Source: CAYJNO01 sp044432885
GTDB lineage: Bacteria > Bacillota_I > Bacilli_A > Erysipelotrichales > Erysipelotrichaceae
Direction: 5' to 3'
DNA: 10,628 bases
NCBI GenBank assembly: GCA_044432885.1
Contig: JAWXUG010000046.1
Coordinates: 1-10,628 of the forward strand
Shown: one piece after another, positions 1-6,343 of the stretch
Position numbering within the stretch: the first letter of the stretch is position 1
Layout of the letters: the number at the start of each line of letters is the position of its first letter
The notes under the pieces: model-generated
The model's database searches: none
What the model saw: only the letters and a program-made list of their open reading frames with translations
Told to the model about the DNA's origin: nothing
Translations under genes and position numbers: made by a program

Positions 1-231
1 GAAGCAGTAGATAAGTTGGTTTATGTAAGTAGTGATGAACAGATAAGAGCACGCTATGATGCCTTAGAGGATGCAAGAATAGAATATAATAGTAGAATGT
101 TAGCGAGCAGTGAAAAAGGTAGCGAGGAGACGAGGGCTGCGATTGCGCGCAAAATGAAGGCTAAATCGATGGACATAGCTATGATTTCAGAGCTTTCGGG
201 ACTTAGTTTTGAAGAAATAGAGAAGCTATAA
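1..231 (+). CDS. Rpn-family PD-(D/E)XK nuclease/transposase, C-terminal fragment (5' end outside window)
   Basis: The reading frame is open from base 1 to a TAA at 229-231, so the gene begins upstream and only its last 76 codons are visible. The fragment is highly charged and helical (ARYDALEDARIEYNSRM), passes through a Lys/Arg-rich stretch (IARKMKAKSMDIAMISEL) and ends SGLSFEEIEKL. This layout, a charged helix followed by a short helix-turn-helix-like 'MDIxxISExxGLSxEEIEKL' tail, is characteristic of the C-terminus of Rpn/PDDEXK-type putative transposases of gut Firmicutes. Members promote RecA-independent recombination or DNA cleavage; the catalytic domain lies outside the window, so activity cannot be judged. 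A TTG at 16 is an internal Leu codon, not a start. Base composition in 100-170 is richer in G+C than the downstream genes, which fits a mobile origin. The family call rests on tail resemblance alone. Confidence 0.6.
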   Translation, partial: EAVDKLVYVSSDEQIRARYDALEDARIEYNSRMLASSEKGSEETRAAIARKMKAKSMDIAMISELSGLSFEEIEKL

Positions 232-294
232 AGATATCTTTATTTCATCAAGCGTTTAAGCTGAGTTTTGGAAGTTTAATGAGCAAAAAAGTTG

Positions 295-323
295 TTGACA
301 TTCAACGTTGCTTAGGGTAATAT
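295..323 (+). promoter_or_regulatory. Promoter of the rplJ-rplL operon (sigma-A type)
   Basis: A perfect -35 hexamer TTGACA (295-300) is followed by a 17-bp spacer and a -10 hexamer TAATAT (318-323). Transcription would begin near G330, just ahead of the conserved L10 leader. A short inverted repeat GTTGA-CAT-TCAAC (294-306) overlaps the -35 box; it may be coincidence. Confidence 0.8.
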
Positions 324-329
324 TATAGG

Positions 330-436
330 GCATCAATATACCATAGACAGCAACGGCGTAAGCTTAATTATGTTGCCGAGGTGAAAAGTAGGAATAAGAA
401 AAACTTTTTAACCCGTGCTGTCTTGCGCGGGTTTTT
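330..436 (+). promoter_or_regulatory. L10 mRNA leader (autogenous L10-L12 binding attenuator)
   Basis: The segment AGACAGCAACGG (345-356) together with GCTTAAT (362-368) and GTTGCCGAGGT (372-382) matches the conserved core of the Firmicutes L10 leader. A stem forms between GCAAC (350-354) and GTTGC (372-376). The purine-rich AGACA (345-349) and CGAG (377-380) strands flank it, as expected for the kink-turn-like L10-binding element. A short basal helix (about 339-342 with 380-383) can close it. In Bacillus subtilis the L10-(L12)4 complex binds this type of leader and favours termination before rplJ, giving feedback control. Here bases 348-359 can alternatively pair with 411-420, the 5' arm of the terminator, so L10 binding and antitermination are mutually exclusive. 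The full length of the leader is inferred from the promoter and terminator positions. Confidence 0.85.
410..436 (+). terminator. Intrinsic terminator of the L10 leader (attenuator)
   Basis: AACCCGTGC (410-418) pairs with GCGCGGGTT (425-433), with one G-T wobble, around a six-base loop (419-424). The 3' arm runs into TTT (434-436) followed by ATAT. It lies inside the leader, 41 bases before the rplJ start codon, where a regulated attenuator is expected. Confidence 0.85.
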
Positions 437-476
437 ATATAACTATTGTATATTGTGGCGTAGAAAGAGGTATAAC

Positions 477-1034
477 ATGAAACAATCGGTATTAGACGTA
501 AAGATTGAGCAAGTTAATCTTGTAAAAGAAAAATTTGAAAATGCTCAATCAAGTGTAGTAGTAGAGTATCGTGGGTTGACTGTAGCACAAGTGAGTGAAT
601 TAAGAAATTTACTTCGTGCTGAAGGGGTTGAGTTCAAAGTTTATAAAAACTCTATCGTTTCTCGTGCGGCTGAAGCAGCTGGATTTGGTGAATTAAACAG
701 TCAATTAACTGGACCAAATGCCATTGCATTCTCTGAAGATGCAGTAGCACCAAGTAGAGTTTTAGCTAAATTCGCTAAAAGCCACGAAAAACTAGTACTA
801 AAAGGTGCAGTTGTTGAAGGTAAAGTAGTCGGGGTGGATACAATCCAAGAACTATCTAAATTACCTAGCCGTGAAGGAATGCTATCTATGTTATTAAGCT
901 GCTTACAATCTCCAGTTAGAGGATTCGCTTGTGCAGTTAAAGCAGTAGCAGACGAAAAAGGAAACAATGCAGAAACACCTGCTGAAGCAGCAGTAGAAAC
1001 AACAGAAGTAGCAGCAGAAGCTGCTGCAGAATAA
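477..1034 (+). CDS. rplJ: 50S ribosomal protein L10 (uL10)
   Basis: L10 anchors the L7/L12 stalk to 23S rRNA beside L11 and so helps recruit elongation and initiation factor GTPases. The 185-residue product has the family pattern: an N-terminal domain starting MKQSVLDVKIEQV, the motif VVVEYRGLTVAQVSELR (27-43), VYKNSIVSRAA (55-65), LTGPNAIAF (77-85), the region KLPSREGMLSMLL (128-140), and an alpha-helical C-terminus that carries L12 dimers. An Ala/Glu-rich tail (about 160-185) makes it some 20 residues longer than typical 165-residue homologues. The ATG at 477 is preceded by AGAGG (466-470) with six-base spacing. An in-frame GTG at 381 would read through the leader terminator and is rejected as a start. 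rplL follows after 20 bp in the same transcript. Expression is probably feedback-controlled through the leader upstream. Confidence 0.96.
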   Translation: MKQSVLDVKIEQVNLVKEKFENAQSSVVVEYRGLTVAQVSELRNLLRAEGVEFKVYKNSIVSRAAEAAGFGELNSQLTGPNAIAFSEDAVAPSRVLAKFAKSHEKLVLKGAVVEGKVVGVDTIQELSKLPSREGMLSMLLSCLQSPVRGFACAVKAVADEKGNNAETPAEAAVETTEVAAEAAAE

Positions 1035-1054
1035 GACCATAGGAGGAAAGAAAA

Positions 1055-1423
1055 ATGGCTAAATTAACACATGAAGATATCTTAGCTTACTTAGAAGAAG
1101 CTACAATTTTAGAATTAAATGAATTAGTAAAAGCAATCGAAGAAAAATTCGGAGTAACAGCAGCAGCACCAGTTGCAGTAGCAGCAGTTGCAGAAGAAGG
1201 ACCAGCAGTAGTAAGTGAAGTTTCAGTATTCTTAACTGAAGCAGGAGCTACTAAAGTTGCAGTTATCAAAGCAGTACGTGAAATCACAGGTTTAGGACTT
1301 GTTGAAGCTAAAGGTTTAGTTGATAAAGCGCCAAGCCCAATCAAAGAAAACATCAAACCTGAAGAAGCAGAAGAAATCAAATCTAAATTAATGGCTGCAG
1401 GAGCAACTGTAGAAGTTAAATAG
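1055..1423 (+). CDS. rplL: 50S ribosomal protein L7/L12 (bL12)
   Basis: This is the multicopy stalk protein whose C-terminal domain contacts translation GTPases. The 122-residue product shows the standard order: N-terminal dimerisation domain (1-33, ending IEEKFGV), an Ala/Val-rich flexible hinge (about 34-53), and a C-terminal domain with TKVAVIKAVREITGLGL (66-82) and EEAEEIKSKLMAAGA (103-117). The factor-binding residues Val68, Ala69, Ile71, Lys72, Arg75 and Lys86 of the usual pattern are present. The normally conserved GLGLKEAKDLV reads GLGLVEAKGLV (80-89), changing one Lys to Val and one Asp to Gly. A strong AGGAGG (1041-1046) sits eight bases before the ATG, stronger than the rplJ site, which fits the need for several L12 copies per L10. 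A hairpin and an intrinsic terminator follow the stop codon. Confidence 0.97.
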   Translation: MAKLTHEDILAYLEEATILELNELVKAIEEKFGVTAAAPVAVAAVAEEGPAVVSEVSVFLTEAGATKVAVIKAVREITGLGLVEAKGLVDKAPSPIKENIKPEEAEEIKSKLMAAGATVEVK

Positions 1424-1440
1424 TTCTATCTCAAATAGAA
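1424..1440 (+). other. Small hairpin directly after the rplL stop codon
   Basis: TTCTAT (1424-1429) pairs perfectly with ATAGAA (1435-1440) around a five-base loop, starting at the base after the TAG. It has no T-tract of its own and stands four bases before the true terminator hairpin, so the rplL mRNA would end in two tandem hairpins. A role in 3'-end stability is possible but not shown; an AT-rich six-pair stem could be chance. Confidence 0.4.
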
Positions 1441-1444
1441 TTTA

Positions 1445-1470
1445 AAAAGCCGAAAATACTTTCGGCTTTT
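1445..1470 (+). terminator. Intrinsic terminator after rplL
   Basis: A perfect 11-bp stem, AAAAGCCGAAA (1445-1455) with TTTCGGCTTTT (1460-1470), is closed by the four-base loop ATAC. The 3' arm ends in TTTT, followed by GCC rather than a longer T-tract, so some read-through into the methyltransferase gene is likely. I see no promoter between this hairpin and the next start codon, which suggests that gene depends on read-through. Confidence 0.85.
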
Positions 1471-1494
1471 GCCGTCTTAAAGAAAGGAAGAAAT

Positions 1495-2085
1495 ATGTCC
1501 CACTATTTCGTTAATGATCCCAATTTAAAGAGTCAAAAGAAATGCATAAGCTATCATTTTTTTGATGTTGAGGTTCGTTTTCAAACAGATAGTGGGGTTT
1601 TTTCCAAAGGCGAGGTAGATACTGGAAGCTTAGCTTTACTAAAGGTGTTAGTCAAACAAGATTTAGGGAAGAGGATTCTAGATCTTGGTTGTGGTTATGG
1701 GGTGATTGGAATTATTCTAAAAAAATATTTTCCAACAAGTGAAATTGAAATGGTGGATGTGAATGAGAGGGCGATCGCCTTAAGTCATGAAAATTGCCGA
1801 TTAAACCAAACAAATAATCAGATAACACTGTCAGATGGATTTGCTAATATAAAAAGCACATATGACAGTATTGTAACTAACCCACCTATTAGAGCGGGGA
1901 AAGCGGTCATCTACAAAATGTTTGAAGATAGCGTTGATCACCTTGAAGAAGGTGGAAGCTTATACGTAGTAATGCGTAAATCACATGGCGCACTAAGCGC
2001 AGTAAAAAAACTAGAATTACTTTATGGGAATTGTCGAGTAATCGGCAAAGACAGTGGGTTTTATATTTTGAGGTCTATAAAATAA
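1495..2085 (+). CDS. RsmC/YbxB-like class I SAM-dependent methyltransferase, probably acting on 16S rRNA
   Basis: The 196-residue product has a Rossmann-type SAM-binding fold. Motif I is ILDLGCGYGVIG (61-72), the acidic residue ending strand 2 is in MVDVN (86-90), and the catalytic NPPIR (129-133) is the N6/N2-methyltransferase 'NPP[FYW]-like' motif. The C-terminal GGSLYVVMRKSHGA (153-166) resembles the end of RsmC-type enzymes. Escherichia coli RsmC makes m2G1207 in 16S rRNA and has two tandem domains; this is the single-domain form common in Firmicutes, known as YbxB in Bacillus subtilis and found at the same place between rplL and rpoB. Synteny and motifs support the family firmly; the exact target base is inferred. 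The ATG is preceded by AAAGGAAG (1483-1490). The gene follows the rplL terminator without an obvious promoter of its own, so expression is probably modest. Confidence 0.85.
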   Translation: MSHYFVNDPNLKSQKKCISYHFFDVEVRFQTDSGVFSKGEVDTGSLALLKVLVKQDLGKRILDLGCGYGVIGIILKKYFPTSEIEMVDVNERAIALSHENCRLNQTNNQITLSDGFANIKSTYDSIVTNPPIRAGKAVIYKMFEDSVDHLEEGGSLYVVMRKSHGALSAVKKLELLYGNCRVIGKDSGFYILRSIK

Positions 2086-2088
2086 ATC

Positions 2089-2117
2089 TTGACTTATTGT
2101 CTAAAATAAAGTAATAT
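2089..2117 (+). promoter_or_regulatory. Promoter of rpoB-rpoC (sigma-A type)
   Basis: TTGACT (2089-2094) is separated by 17 bp from TAATAT (2112-2117), predicting a start near base 2124. An overlapping perfect TATAAT (2115-2120) would need a 20-bp spacer and is less likely. The -10 region TAATATAAT closely resembles TAATATTAT of the rplJ promoter. The site lies just after the methyltransferase stop codon and gives the polymerase genes their own input. Confidence 0.7.
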
Positions 2118-2125
2118 AATAAATT

Positions 2126-2171
2126 GCAATAGTATCTTGAAAAAGATAGATTTATTGCGCCTTTTTTGGCG
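2126..2171 (+). promoter_or_regulatory. Structured 5' UTR of rpoB: GAAA-tetraloop hairpin followed by a T6-loop hairpin
   Basis: GCAATA (2126-2131) pairs with TATTGC (2153-2158). After a small internal loop, TATCTT (2133-2138) pairs with AAGATA (2143-2148) around a GAAA tetraloop (2139-2142), a GNRA-type loop. A second hairpin, CGCC (2158-2161) with GGCG (2168-2171), has a loop of six T residues; its first base is shared with the last pair of the first stem. With the predicted start near 2124 the first hairpin would be almost at the 5' end of the transcript, a position that usually protects mRNA from 5'-end-dependent decay. The T6 run could also act as a weak terminator behind the first stem. 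Function is inferred. Confidence 0.45.
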
Positions 2172-2186
2172 TTATGAAGAAATATG

Positions 2187-2192
2187 AAAGGA
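2187..2192 (+). promoter_or_regulatory. Ribosome binding site that decides the rpoB start
   Basis: AAAGGA stands nine bases before the ATG at 2202. The in-frame ATG at 2184 has only a weak GAAGA upstream and itself overlaps this site, so 2202 is the better start. Confidence 0.6.
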
Positions 2193-2201
2193 CGGCGTAG
2201 G

Positions 2202-5200
2202 ATGAAAGAAAAGAACAGTTACCGTATTGTAGAGTTAGGAAATAAAGCAGTACGTCGCGACTATTCAAAGGTTAGTGCTGAGCTTGAACTTCCAGATTTA
2301 ACGGAAATTCAAACAGACTCATTTGAGTGGTTTAAAAAAGAGGGGATTAAGGAAGTTTTTGAAGAAATCTATCCAATCTCTAACTATGGTGGAAACATCA
2401 ACTTAAAATTTGTAAGCTATGAATTTGGTGAACCAAAATACGATGTTTTAGAAAGTAAATATCGTGAAGTAAATTATGCTGCACCACTACGCGCAAAATT
2501 AGAATTAGAAATTTACGATGAAGAAACAGGAGATATCTTAAATAAAGGAAATAGTTATGAAAATGTTTTCTTAGGAGATTTCCCTTTAATGACGGAAACA
2601 GGAACCTTTATTATTAATGGTGCTGAACGTGTTATCGTTTCTCAAATCGTCAGATCGCCTGGAGCTTATTTTGATTTAACATCAGAAGAGAAAACAGGGA
2701 AAGATATTTATCAATCAGAACTTATTCCAAGCAGAGGAACATGGCTTGAATTTGTAAGTGATGCAAAGAAACAAGCATTAGGTAAAGTCGTTAATATTTC
2801 TATCGATAAAAAACGTAAAGTTTTAGGAAGTGTATTATTAAAAGCTACTGGATTATCATTAAATCTTCAAAATGCAGAAGATGGTTTTGATGTTGCTCCA
2901 ATGAAAAAGTTTTTAGGGGCATTAAATCTTCCAGTATATGAAGATGTTCTATTAGATAATGAAGAACGCGAATTCTTAAATCCTTACCTATTATTATATA
3001 CAAGTATTTTTGGAAATTATGAAGAAGTAGTAAATACATTACAAGCGGATAAAGTAAAAACATTTAATGAAGCCTTACTTGCGGTGTATGAAAATCAAAG
3101 ACAAGATGAAGTACCTACATTAGATGGTTCTATCAACTTGATGAATGCTAAATTCTTTGATCCTAAACGTTATGACTTAACAAAAGCTGGACGTTATAAA
3201 TTAAATAAAAAATTAAGTATTATTGACCGCATGGAAAAAAATATCCTTGCAGAAGATGTACTTGATACAAATGGTAAAGTGCTATATTCAAAAGGTACTT
3301 TAATCACTAAAGTTGAAAGAGAAGTATTAAAGAAAGAATTATGTAAAGGGATGCATTCAAAAGCTTACCCAGCTAGTCATTTATTTGGTACACCTTCAGT
3401 TGCAGTGGTATCAAGTGATTATAACTTAGCATTAATTGGACGTGTGCTAGCGACTGATTTAGAGTTAAGTAAAGTAACCCTTGAAAAAGGAAGTGTATTA
3501 ACGCCAAGTGATGTGAAATTAATCGTGGCTGAAGCAAAAGCATTAAGTGTATATAGTGGTGTGATTGCTACACCTGTTAGTTTAACCAAAGAAAATGTTC
3601 ATAGTGTATTAAATTATGGACAACGTTTATATACAATTGGACGTATTACAGATGCCAATGACACTGATGTAGAGTTAGATGGTGAAATGATTGTTGAAGC
3701 ATCTTATCTAAATGGTGGTGTAACACATGTTGAAGGTGCAGAATATGATGCAATCGTAAACATGGTAAACAACAACCAAGAAGTAAAAGTATGGTTAGTA
3801 GGAGCTAGTGTTCAAGAAATCAAAGTTTCTACGCCAACAGATTTATCCCATGCAATTAATGTTATTGGGAATGACCCACTTAACTTACAACGTGCCTTAA
3901 TGGTTTCTGATTTATATGCATTCTATAGCTATACACATACAATTTTTGATGCAGTGGGTAGTATTGATGATATTGACCAATTAGGAAATCGTCGTATCCG
4001 TACCGTTGGAGAATTAATTCAAAACCAATTTAGAATTGGTTTAGCGAGAATGGAAAGAGTAGTTAAAGAAAGAATGTCAATTGCTGATGTAGCGACATTG
4101 ACACCCAAATCATTAACGAACATTCGCCCATTAACTGCTGCAATAAAAGAATTCTTCTCATCTTCACAGTTATCACAATTCATGGATCAACAAAATCCTC
4201 TAGCTGAATTAACAAATAAACGTCGTATTTCAGCTCTTGGTCCTGGTGGATTAACTCGTGAGCGTGCTGGATTCGAAGTGCGTGACGTTCATAGTTCTCA
4301 CTATGGTCGTATTTGTCCAATCGAAACACCTGAAGGACCAAACATCGGGTTAATTTCAAATTTAACAACTTATGCAAAAGTAAATGAATATGGTTTTATT
4401 CAAACACCATATCGTAAAGTGTTACCTGATTTTAGCGTAAGTGATGATTATATTTATTTATCAGCAGATGAAGAATCAGATTATATTATTGCCCAAGCCA
4501 ATGAGGTAGTTGAAGGGCGCTTAATCAATGAACAAGTTGTCTCAAGAATTCAAGGGGAAACAGTTTTAGCCAATAGAACAGAAGTTGAATTAGCCGATAT
4601 TTCACCTAAACAAATCGTTTCTGTAGCGACAGCTTGTATCCCATTCTTAGAAAACGACGATGCTTCTCGTGCCTTAATGGGTGCAAACATGCAACGTCAA
4701 GCAGTACCTCTATTAAGACCTAATAGTCCATTTGTAGGCACAGGGATTGAACATCGTATTGCCAAAGACTCAGGAAGTGGAATTGTTTCAAAAAGCGAAG
4801 GTGTTGTAAGCTATGTAGATGCCAACAACATCATCGTTGATGAGGGTGATACTCAAAAGAAATATCAACTAACAAAATTTAAACGTAGTAATGCAGGAAC
4901 ATGCTTAAATCAAAGACCCGTTGTACGTGTAGGCGAAAAAGTTCATCGTGGAGATATCTTAGCAGATGGTCCTTCAATGCAAAATGGAGAACTAGCACTA
5001 GGACAAAACGTTACTATTGCCTTCATGACATGGCATGGGTATAACTATGAAGATGCGATTATTATGTCAGAGCGTATGGTTAAGGAAGATGTTTATACTT
5101 CTATCCATATTGAAGAATATGAAATTGAGTGCCGTGAAACAAAACTAGGACCTGAAGAAATTACACGCGATATTCCAAATGTATCAGAAAGCGCATGCCG

Positions 5201-6332
5201 TCATTTAGATGGACGCGGGATCGTTATGGTTGGTGCGGAAGTAAAAGAAGGAGATATCCTTGTAGGGAAAGTAACTCCAAAAGGACAAAGTGAAGTTTCA
5301 CCAGAAGAAAAATTATTATTAGCGATCTTTGGAGAAAAATCTCGTGAAGTTCGTGATAACTCATTAAAAGTACCTCATGGAGGAGCTGGTATTGTTCAAG
5401 CAATCCGTGTGTTCAAACGATCAGAGGGACATGAATTAGCGCCAGGGGTAAATCAAGTTATTAAGGTTTATATCGTTCAAAAACGAAAAATCTCTGAAGG
5501 AGATAAAATGGCTGGACGTCATGGTAATAAAGGGGTTATTTCAAAAATTCTTCCTGCGGAAGATATGCCATTTATGCCAGATGGAACACCAGTTGATATC
5601 ATGTTAAACCCATTTGGGGTACCATCACGTATGAATATCGGACAAGTATTAGAAATTCATTTAGGGATGGCTGCTAAAAAATTAGGGGTTAAATTCTCAA
5701 CTCCAGTATTTGATGGTATCAGCAATGAAGAATTAAAAGCAATCATGGAAGAAGCAAGTTCCACAGAAGATGGAAAAACTGTTTTATTTGATGGTAGAAC
5801 TGGTGAACAGTATGATGAACGTATTTCTGTTGGGGTAATGTATATGATTAAATTAGCCCACATGGTTGATGATAAATTACATGCTCGTGCAACAGGTCCT
5901 TATAGCTTAGTTACACAACAACCATTAGGTGGTAAAGCACAGAATGGTGGACAAAGATTTGGAGAAATGGAAGTTTGGGCACTTGAAGCATACGGAGCAT
6001 CAAACACATTAGCTGAAATCTTAACCGTTAAATCGGATGACATTAATGGTCGTACAAAAACGTATGAAGCGATCATTAAAGGAAAAGATATTCCAGAACC
6101 AGGATTACCTGAATCATTCCGCGTATTAAAACATGAACTTCAAGCTTTAGCGATTGATGTAAAAATGTTAGATGAAGCAGGAAATGAAATTGATATTAGA
6201 AAAGAAGAACTTACAAAAGCAAATGATATTATTGCAGAAGATGTAGTGTTCTCTGAAGAAGACAACCTTCCAACTTATGCTGAAGAAGAATTAATGGACG
6301 CAGCTATTGTTGGAGTAGGTGATGAAGAATAA
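2202..6332 (+). CDS. rpoB: DNA-directed RNA polymerase subunit beta
   Basis: This is the beta half of the RNA polymerase catalytic cleft. From the ATG at 2202 it is 1376 residues, against about 1190 in Bacillus subtilis. Landmarks in order: DSFEWF near the N-terminus; the protrusion with GTFIINGAERVIVSQI and RSPGAYF; FFDPKRYDL and GRYKLNKK; DDIDQLGNRR (589-598); the rifampicin-pocket region SSQLSQFMDQQNPL...NKRRISALGPGGL; ETPEGPNIGL; the active-site lysines in GDKMAGRHGNKG (Lys1102 and Lys1110, eight apart as in E. coli Lys1065/Lys1073); and the C-terminal clamp with GGQRFGEMEVWALEAYGA and LTVKSDD. About 130 extra residues sit between GRYKLNKK and DDIDQLGNRR, including a repeated module. Residue 672, equivalent to E. 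coli His526, is Asn. Residue 1248, in the usual KAQFGGQRF, is also Asn. The C-terminus is acidic. It has its own promoter and is followed by rpoC after 11 bp. The start could alternatively be 2184, adding six residues. Confidence 0.97.
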   Translation: MKEKNSYRIVELGNKAVRRDYSKVSAELELPDLTEIQTDSFEWFKKEGIKEVFEEIYPISNYGGNINLKFVSYEFGEPKYDVLESKYREVNYAAPLRAKLELEIYDEETGDILNKGNSYENVFLGDFPLMTETGTFIINGAERVIVSQIVRSPGAYFDLTSEEKTGKDIYQSELIPSRGTWLEFVSDAKKQALGKVVNISIDKKRKVLGSVLLKATGLSLNLQNAEDGFDVAPMKKFLGALNLPVYEDVLLDNEEREFLNPYLLLYTSIFGNYEEVVNTLQADKVKTFNEALLAVYENQRQDEVPTLDGSINLMNAKFFDPKRYDLTKAGRYKLNKKLSIIDRMEKNILAEDVLDTNGKVLYSKGTLITKVEREVLKKELCKGMHSKAYPASHLFGTPSVAVVSSDYNLALIGRVLATDLELSKVTLEKGSVLTPSDVKLIVAEAKALSVYSGVIATPVSLTKENVHSVLNYGQRLYTIGRITDANDTDVELDGEMIVEASYLNGGVTHVEGAEYDAIVNMVNNNQEVKVWLVGASVQEIKVSTPTDLSHAINVIGNDPLNLQRALMVSDLYAFYSYTHTIFDAVGSIDDIDQLGNRRIRTVGELIQNQFRIGLARMERVVKERMSIADVATLTPKSLTNIRPLTAAIKEFFSSSQLSQFMDQQNPLAELTNKRRISALGPGGLTRERAGFEVRDVHSSHYGRICPIETPEGPNIGLISNLTTYAKVNEYGFIQTPYRKVLPDFSVSDDYIYLSADEESDYIIAQANEVVEGRLINEQVVSRIQGETVLANRTEVELADISPKQIVSVATACIPFLENDDASRALMGANMQRQAVPLLRPNSPFVGTGIEHRIAKDSGSGIVSKSEGVVSYVDANNIIVDEGDTQKKYQLTKFKRSNAGTCLNQRPVVRVGEKVHRGDILADGPSMQNGELALGQNVTIAFMTWHGYNYEDAIIMSERMVKEDVYTSIHIEEYEIECRETKLGPEEITRDIPNVSESACRHLDGRGIVMVGAEVKEGDILVGKVTPKGQSEVSPEEKLLLAIFGEKSREVRDNSLKVPHGGAGIVQAIRVFKRSEGHELAPGVNQVIKVYIVQKRKISEGDKMAGRHGNKGVISKILPAEDMPFMPDGTPVDIMLNPFGVPSRMNIGQVLEIHLGMAAKKLGVKFSTPVFDGISNEELKAIMEEASSTEDGKTVLFDGRTGEQYDERISVGVMYMIKLAHMVDDKLHARATGPYSLVTQQPLGGKAQNGGQRFGEMEVWALEAYGASNTLAEILTVKSDDINGRTKTYEAIIKGKDIPEPGLPESFRVLKHELQALAIDVKMLDEAGNEIDIRKEELTKANDIIAEDVVFSEEDNLPTYAEEELMDAAIVGVGDEE

Positions 6333-6343
6333 GGGGGTAAGAC

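Noticed and set aside
229..242. Perfect 14-bp palindrome TAAAGATATCTTTA overlapping the stop codon of the first gene
   Set aside because: In an AT-rich window of this size about one such palindrome is expected by chance. It has no loop or T-tract for a terminator and no second copy was seen.
381..476. GTG start at 381 giving L10 a 32-residue N-terminal extension
   Set aside because: The extension would be read from the conserved L10 leader and its terminator, has no family counterpart, and the ATG at 477 has a ribosome binding site and begins a normal L10 N-terminus.
2174..2200. Eight-codon open frame (MKKYERTA) ending one base before the rpoB start, a possible leader peptide
   Set aside because: No ribosome binding site precedes it, it has no codon run typical of attenuator peptides, and a frame this short is expected by chance.
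2184..2201. ATG at 2184 as the rpoB start
   Set aside because: Its upstream sequence has only a weak match to a ribosome binding site, while AAAGGA at 2187-2192 is well placed for the ATG at 2202. The six extra residues (MKGRRR) cannot be excluded.
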